Of a stretch of 10,810 nt of DNA, positions 6,883-10,810 are shown in pieces. A program made the position numbers and the translations under genes. This stretch comes from Pseudomonadota bacterium (GTDB lineage: Bacteria; Pseudomonadota; Alphaproteobacteria; Rhizobiales; Rhizobiaceae), in assembly GCA_023387715.1 (NCBI GenBank), contig JAEWHQ010000219.1, positions 1 to 10,810 of the forward strand, given 5' to 3'. Under the pieces are notes generated by a model, which did no database searches, was not told the origin of the DNA, and saw only the letters and a program-made list of their open reading frames with translations. Numbering within the stretch: position 1 is the first letter of the stretch; each line of letters begins with the position of its first letter.

Positions 6883-7668
6883 TTAGCGTGTGGCCGGAAG
6901 CGTGACTGACCGGCTGCGGCATGAGGCGCGATCAACTGCTGCACAAGACCGCAATTGCAGGTCTTTTGTCATGCAGATGCGCACTTCCTGTAAGTAGTTT
7001 TTCTTACAGGTGACAGAAATTCCGTTGTTTTTCATTGTCGGATTGGCGGCAAGGAAAGCTTTTTCAATGAGAGCCGGATCGACGCTGCGTGTGGCGCTGA
7101 CATTTTTCAGGCTTGGCGGAATGACAATCTTGTTAAATGCCTGTCGAAGTGTGGAAAAATAAGCGTCCTGGCTTAAGCCTGAACAGGTGCCATGTTTGCG
7201 CCATTGATGGCGGACTAAACCGGCAGAAGGCATAATGTCGTGTAAGGAGGCTGCAATCTTGCGCGGCACATAATTGCGCTGTTTGGCATTGCCGCCGATT
7301 GCGCAATCTTTCGGGTAGCCATTTTCATTTTGTGGCCAGAGACCATGCACCAAAAAACCGTCGCGACGGTTTATATTGCATTGCTCGCTATCATTGCCTC
7401 TGCCGTCCAGCGTACAAAAGCTTGGCGACCAGGACAGAGAAAGCACATAGAAATCAAAGCCTTGCTGGATGGCTGGTGGTGCCGGCAGGCGGTTATTGTC
7501 ATTGTGAGCCTTCGGGCGCACCAATGACCAGTCAGGCTTTAAAACCGGTTCTTGCGCTTGCACAGAGGTGCTGCCGAGCAGCGCTGTACTGATAAGCAAA
7601 AGACCGCTCTGAAAAGCGGTCTTGAGATGCCATGGGCAGGATTTCACCTGCTTGAAGCGGCTAAACAT
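6883..7668 (-). CDS. Secreted ribonuclease T2 family protein
   Basis: RNase T2 enzymes cut single-stranded RNA through a 2',3'-cyclic phosphate, usually in the periplasm or outside the cell. In 261 residues, a signal peptide spans about 1-38 (basic start, LLLISTALLG core, SVQA cleavage). The first catalytic segment is FLVHGLWPQ (His108) and the second is HQWRKHGTCSG (His154, His159). Cysteines near 85, 97, 122 and 162 and several later ones would form disulfides. The catalytic Glu that normally follows the first His of the second segment (H-E-W) is Gln155 here, encoded by CAA. Activity may therefore be lowered or altered. The ATG at 7668 lies five bases after the preceding stop; an ATG at 7704 is in frame but overlaps the upstream gene and precedes a poorer signal peptide. 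Confidence 0.92.
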   Translation of the reverse strand: MFSRFKQVKSCPWHLKTAFQSGLLLISTALLGSTSVQAQEPVLKPDWSLVRPKAHNDNNRLPAPPAIQQGFDFYVLSLSWSPSFCTLDGRGNDSEQCNINRRDGFLVHGLWPQNENGYPKDCAIGGNAKQRNYVPRKIAASLHDIMPSAGLVRHQWRKHGTCSGLSQDAYFSTLRQAFNKIVIPPSLKNVSATRSVDPALIEKAFLAANPTMKNNGISVTCKKNYLQEVRICMTKDLQLRSCAAVDRASCRSRSVTLPATR

Positions 7669-7673
7669 GAGAA

Positions 7674-8153
7674 TTAAAGTCCGCGTGCCTTCAGGACACT
7701 GCATGAGGCATTATAGACATACCATTTGTCATAGCCATCAACGCAGAACTCGACATTGGAGCCGAGAGTGACAAAGCCTTGGCGCTCTTCAACCAAGTAC
7801 CAGACCTTGCGCTGTTGTCCGTCTGACATCACCGCTGTTGCATCGCAATAAGTGCGTTCGATCTGTGATGGATTGACCTTTGGCTCATAACGCTTGAGGC
7901 GGATATCGCCCATTGAGGAAATGGCGGTCATCGGCATATCAGTCACATGTTTGACCTGATAATCAAAGCGGGAAACAATGCGTTTTAAAACGCTCTGCTG
8001 TGAGCAGACTGATGCATCTACTACTGCTGCCGGCGATGTCGCAATATAATCGGCTGCCTGCACAGGCATAGCTGTCAGCCCTAGGAAAAGCGTTGCCACA
8101 GCAGCTGAAGCGGTGCGTGTGAATTTCGTAACACTAAGTTGCATGCCTGACAT
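7674..8153 (-). CDS. Secreted four-cysteine protein of unknown function
   Basis: I do not recognise a named family. The 159-residue product has a signal peptide at about 1-33 (KFTR basic part, AAVATLFLGL core, PVQA cleavage), so it should be exported. The mature part has exactly four Cys (50, 103, 137, 151), suggesting two disulfides. It contains a stretch of likely beta strands (IRLKRYEPKV, RKVWYLVEE, FVTLGSNVEFCVDG, KWYVYNASC). The ATG at 8153 is chosen because AGGA lies six bases upstream. Alternative starts are the ATG at 8144 and a GTG at 8192. It stops five bases before the RNase T2 start, so the two exported products are likely co-expressed. A role as partner, chaperone or inhibitor of the RNase is conceivable but untested. 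Confidence 0.85.
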   Translation of the reverse strand: MSGMQLSVTKFTRTASAAVATLFLGLTAMPVQAADYIATSPAAVVDASVCSQQSVLKRIVSRFDYQVKHVTDMPMTAISSMGDIRLKRYEPKVNPSQIERTYCDATAVMSDGQQRKVWYLVEERQGFVTLGSNVEFCVDGYDKWYVYNASCSVLKARGL

Positions 8154-8268
8154 GTGCAATCCTGTTTTCAAATGTTGCAGGTAAGCATTCACTTAACCTG
8201 TCTGTCTTTATAAGGAGCGGGTCTGAAAACCCTGTATCAGCCTATTTTGCGGCAGCTTATCAAAATGA

Positions 8269-9141
8269 TCAAGCGCCGTCACCTTCTTTGCGTATCCAGT
8301 TTAACCGGTAACCGGCACCTTTATCCTCACACAAAAGTTTTACCAGAGCAGGGAGGATGAGTTTTAATTCCTTTTCCAGCACATAAGGCGGATTGACGAT
8401 GATCATTCCGGTACCGTCAAGGCGCGGCTCAAGCGATGGTGCGCGAATCTCTAATTCAGCCACCATAATTTTCTGGATGCCGGTATCGTAAAGTGCCTGA
8501 TGGAACTTTTTCACTTCGCGGTGATCTTTCACCGGATACCAAAGTGCATAAGTGCCGCCGGAAAATTTTTTGTGGGCTTTTGCCAGATTACTGGCAAGGC
8601 GACCAAATTCACCACCGATTTCAAACGGCGGATCAACCAGCACCACGCCACGTTTTTCTTTTGGCGGCAGATGTGCGCCCATCGCCAACCAGCCATCCAG
8701 ATGGGTGACACGAACCTGATAATCGCCATCGAAAAGTTTGGCCAGAGTTTTTACATCATTGGGATGCAGTTCAAGGGCCGATAAGCGATCTTGCTTGCGC
8801 AGCAAATGACGGGTGAGCAATGGCGAACCCGGATAATAGCGGATATCCGATGTGGTGTTTTCGGCTTTGACGGCATTGATAAACGGCGCGATCAGCGCAG
8901 TCGTCTCAGCATCAAGCTCATTATTGTCCACGGCTTCCATCAGGCGGAAAATGCCGGATTTCCACTCGATTGTTTTCGCAGCTTCCGGCCCCATCAGATC
9001 ATAGAGGCCAATGCCTGCATGGGTGTCGATAACCCGAAAAGCGGCATCCTTTAATTTCATATATTCGAGGATGCGCGTCAGGATGATGTGTTTAACCACA
9101 TCGGCAAAATTTCCAGCGTGATAGGCGTGACGGTAATTCAT
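8269..9141 (-). CDS. rlmJ: 23S rRNA (adenine-N6)-methyltransferase RlmJ
   Basis: RlmJ (YhiR) methylates A2030 (E. coli numbering) of 23S rRNA using S-adenosylmethionine. The 290-residue product begins MNYRHAYHAGNFADVVKH, the hallmark N-terminus of the family, which sets the start at 9141 rather than at 9177. The SAM-binding motif I is VIDTHAGIGLYDL (about 38-50), and the catalytic motif is DPPFE (170-174), where E. coli has DPPYE. The remaining conserved stretches (YPGSPLLTRHLLR near 103, LSALELHPND near 120, ALWYPVK) are present. The Shine-Dalgarno sequence is weak. A 115-bp gap separates it from the downstream four-Cys gene, so it is probably a separate unit. Upstream it diverges from the molybdopterin oxidoreductase. 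Confidence 0.96.
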   Translation of the reverse strand: MNYRHAYHAGNFADVVKHIILTRILEYMKLKDAAFRVIDTHAGIGLYDLMGPEAAKTIEWKSGIFRLMEAVDNNELDAETTALIAPFINAVKAENTTSDIRYYPGSPLLTRHLLRKQDRLSALELHPNDVKTLAKLFDGDYQVRVTHLDGWLAMGAHLPPKEKRGVVLVDPPFEIGGEFGRLASNLAKAHKKFSGGTYALWYPVKDHREVKKFHQALYDTGIQKIMVAELEIRAPSLEPRLDGTGMIIVNPPYVLEKELKLILPALVKLLCEDKGAGYRLNWIRKEGDGA

Positions 9142-9284
9142 GAGAGTGCTTGTTCCATGGGATCGGAATTTCGGCAAGAGGTGAGTTGCGTGAAGGTGAA
9201 TTTCAGTGCAAATAAATGACAGATTTCCAGTCTATTTAGCCGACTTCTTTTTATTCTCTTCCGTTTTACAGGCGATAACCCAAA
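9142..9284. other. Divergent intergenic region, rlmJ / molybdopterin oxidoreductase
   Basis: This 143-bp gap should contain promoters for both directions. I see T-rich and AT-rich stretches (about 9235-9265) but no confident promoter pair and no clear Fnr-type or other palindromic operator. Confidence 0.5.
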
Positions 9285-10810
9285 ATGGCACGCTCAACAG
9301 ATACTCAGATTGCACATTCTGCATGCCCGCATGATTGTCCTTCAACCTGCGCGCTGGATGTGGAGCTGCTGGATAGTAAGACCATTGGCCGCGTCAGAGG
9401 CTCGAAGGAAAACACGTATACAGCGGGCGTTATCTGCGCCAAAGTGGCACGTTATGCCGAGCGCGTGCATCATCCTGACCGGTTGAAAAAGCCGTTGATC
9501 AGAGCGGGTGCCAAAGGTGAAGCGGTGTGGAAAGAGGCTTCATGGGATGCAGCGCTTGATCTGATTGCCGAGCGTTTCATCAAAGCGGAAGAGCAATATG
9601 GCAGCGAAGCCGTCTGGCCATATTATTATGCAGGCACGATGGGGCAGGTGCAGCGCGATTCGATCAATCGTTTGCGTCATGCCAAAAAATACTCCAACCA
9701 GTTTGATAGTTTTTGCACCAATCTGGCATGGACAGGTTATTTTGCCGGAACCGGTAGTTTGACAGGGCCTGATCCGCGCGAAATGGCAAAGTCTGATTGC
9801 GTGGTGATCTGGGGCACCAATGCGGCCGCTACGCAGGTCAATGTCATGACCCATGCCACACGTGCCCGCAAAGAGCGCGGCGCTAAAATTGTAGTCATTG
9901 ATATTTATGCCAATGCCACCGTGCGACAGGCCGATATGGGCATTGTGCTGATACCCGGCACCGATGGTGCTTTTGCCTGTGCGGTGATGCATGTTTTATT
10001 CCGCGATAATCTCGCCGATTGGGATTACTTGGAAAAATACACCGATGATCCGAAAGGCTTGCAACAGCACCTGACATCTAAAACGCCGGAATGGGCAGCG
10101 CAGGTCACCGGTTTGACGGTTGCCGAGATTGAAGCCTTTGCGCATCTGATTGGCAAAACAAAAAAGACCTTCTTCCGGTTAGGCTATGGTTTTACCCGCC
10201 AGCGCAATGGTTCGGTTGCCATGCATGCGGCATTGTCAATTGCGGCGGTTACGGGGGCTTGGGCACATGAAGGCGGTGGTGCTTTCCACTCCAATTCCGG
10301 TATTTTCAAGCTGGATAAGGCCGAAATTGAAGGCAAAAGCTTTAAAGATTCCTCCATTCGCTCGCTCGATCAGTCGAAAATCGGACGTATTCTCACGGGC
10401 GACAGCGAGGCTCTTTATAATGGGCCGCCCGTAACGGCGATGCTCATTCAAAATACCAATCCGATGAATGTAACGCCGGAGCAGCGTTTGGTGCGCCAGG
10501 GTTTCGCGCGTGAAGATTTGTTTACGGTCGTGCATGAGCAATTCATGACCGATACGGCGAAAATGGCTGATGTCGTTTTGCCGGCCACGACTTTTCTGGA
10601 GCATGACGATATTTATCGCGGCGGCGGTAATCAGCATTTATTGCTGGGGCCAAAGCTGATTGATGCGGTGGGGGAAGCCAAACCAAATCTCTATGTTATC
10701 AATCAATTAGCAGATCGTTTGGGTGTCGGCCATTTGCCGGGCTTTAATATCGACGAGCAGACATTGATTGATAATATGAATGTGAAAAGCGCCTTGCCGG
10801 ATTTCAACGG
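9285..10810 (+). CDS. Molybdopterin oxidoreductase (DMSO reductase superfamily), 3' end outside window
   Basis: The first 508 codons are present and open to the window edge. The N-terminus carries a [4Fe-4S] motif, Cys14-x3-Cys18-x3-Cys22-x28-Cys51, followed by Lys53, as in formate dehydrogenases and nitrate reductases. Molybdopterin-guanine-dinucleotide binding segments include VVIWGTNAAATQVNVMTHA, KIVVIDIYAN, QNTNPMNVTP and HEQFMTDTAKMADVVLPATT. Cys144 (DSFCTNLAWTG) lies where the Mo-coordinating Cys/Sec/Ser sits in the superfamily (about 140-147), so a Cys ligand is likely. There is no Tat signal, so the enzyme should be cytoplasmic. The substrate is unknown, and no electron-transfer partner is visible to the left. 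The Shine-Dalgarno sequence is poor (AGG about 12 bases upstream). The cofactor depends on MoaD/MoaE. Confidence 0.93.
   Translation, partial: MARSTDTQIAHSACPHDCPSTCALDVELLDSKTIGRVRGSKENTYTAGVICAKVARYAERVHHPDRLKKPLIRAGAKGEAVWKEASWDAALDLIAERFIKAEEQYGSEAVWPYYYAGTMGQVQRDSINRLRHAKKYSNQFDSFCTNLAWTGYFAGTGSLTGPDPREMAKSDCVVIWGTNAAATQVNVMTHATRARKERGAKIVVIDIYANATVRQADMGIVLIPGTDGAFACAVMHVLFRDNLADWDYLEKYTDDPKGLQQHLTSKTPEWAAQVTGLTVAEIEAFAHLIGKTKKTFFRLGYGFTRQRNGSVAMHAALSIAAVTGAWAHEGGGAFHSNSGIFKLDKAEIEGKSFKDSSIRSLDQSKIGRILTGDSEALYNGPPVTAMLIQNTNPMNVTPEQRLVRQGFAREDLFTVVHEQFMTDTAKMADVVLPATTFLEHDDIYRGGGNQHLLLGPKLIDAVGEAKPNLYVINQLADRLGVGHLPGFNIDEQTLIDNMNVKSALPDFN

Noticed and set aside
6861..6944. Longer GST reading frame overlapping the end of the RNase T2 gene
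   Set aside because: The added 28 residues are Arg/Gln-rich and unlike a GST N-terminus, while the TTG at 6860 has a good ribosome site and begins the first beta strand.
9540..9992. 150-codon open frame on the minus strand inside the molybdopterin oxidoreductase gene
   Set aside because: It is antisense to a strongly supported coding frame, has no recognisable motif, and arises from codon bias of the real gene.
10236..10637. 133-codon open frame on the minus strand inside the same gene
   Set aside because: It is again antisense to conserved cofactor-binding segments, with no ribosome site or family signature.
811..10810. Possible functional molybdenum gene cluster joining moaD/moaE with the oxidoreductase
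   Set aside because: The genes are about 8 kb apart, on opposite strands, with unrelated operons between them, so shared use of the cofactor is the only link.

Overview
The window reads as a stretch of chromosome from an alphaproteobacterium of the order Hyphomicrobiales (Rhizobiales), most likely family Brucellaceae. The strongest clue is the gene at 5500-6147, which encodes an outer-membrane protein closely resembling Brucella Omp25 from its signal peptide to its terminal Phe. The run moaE-moaD-pgsA-uvrC-SDR next to omp25 also matches, from memory, the order in Brucella relatives. Base composition looks balanced rather than GC-rich, which would suit a lower-GC relative such as Pseudochrobactrum. 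The genus is inference. I saw no mobile elements, RNA genes, CRISPR arrays or signs of recent transfer.

Layout. (1) 1-673, minus strand: the start of an envelope protein that joins a YbaY/YscW-type domain to a META (HslJ-like) domain, cut by the window edge. (2) 811-5109, minus strand: a compact run read in the order pteridine-reductase-like SDR, uvrC, pgsA, moaD, moaE. The junctions are a 4-base ATGA overlap, a 122-bp gap, a 4-bp gap and a 1-bp gap. It combines a possible pterin reductase, nucleotide excision repair, phosphatidylglycerol synthesis and the two subunits of molybdopterin synthase. (3) 5110-5499: a 390-bp gene-free region that drives omp25 to the right and the SDR run to the left. 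(4) 5500-6147, plus strand: omp25, closed by a strong terminator, followed by a second hairpin that ends the convergent operon. (5) 6258-8153, minus strand: a tight three-gene group encoding a secreted four-cysteine protein of unknown function, a secreted RNase T2 and a cytosolic glutathione S-transferase-like protein. (6) 8269-9141, minus strand: rlmJ, a 23S rRNA adenine methyltransferase. (7) 9285-10810, plus strand: the first 508 codons of a cytoplasmic molybdopterin oxidoreductase with a [4Fe-4S] site, running off the window.

Most genes are conserved housekeeping or envelope functions. Molybdenum is a theme at both ends: MoaD/MoaE make the dithiolene cofactor that the oxidoreductase would use, although the genes are about 8 kb apart on opposite strands. 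Several starts were placed inside longer open frames because a ribosome binding site or family N-terminus supports the inner codon (SDR, omp25, GST, RNase T2, four-Cys protein, rlmJ). The points most worth a second look are the RNase T2 with Gln in place of its catalytic Glu, its unknown secreted partner, the SDR with Asp at the catalytic Ser position, and the unassigned oxidoreductase. I found no convincing undescribed multi-gene system.
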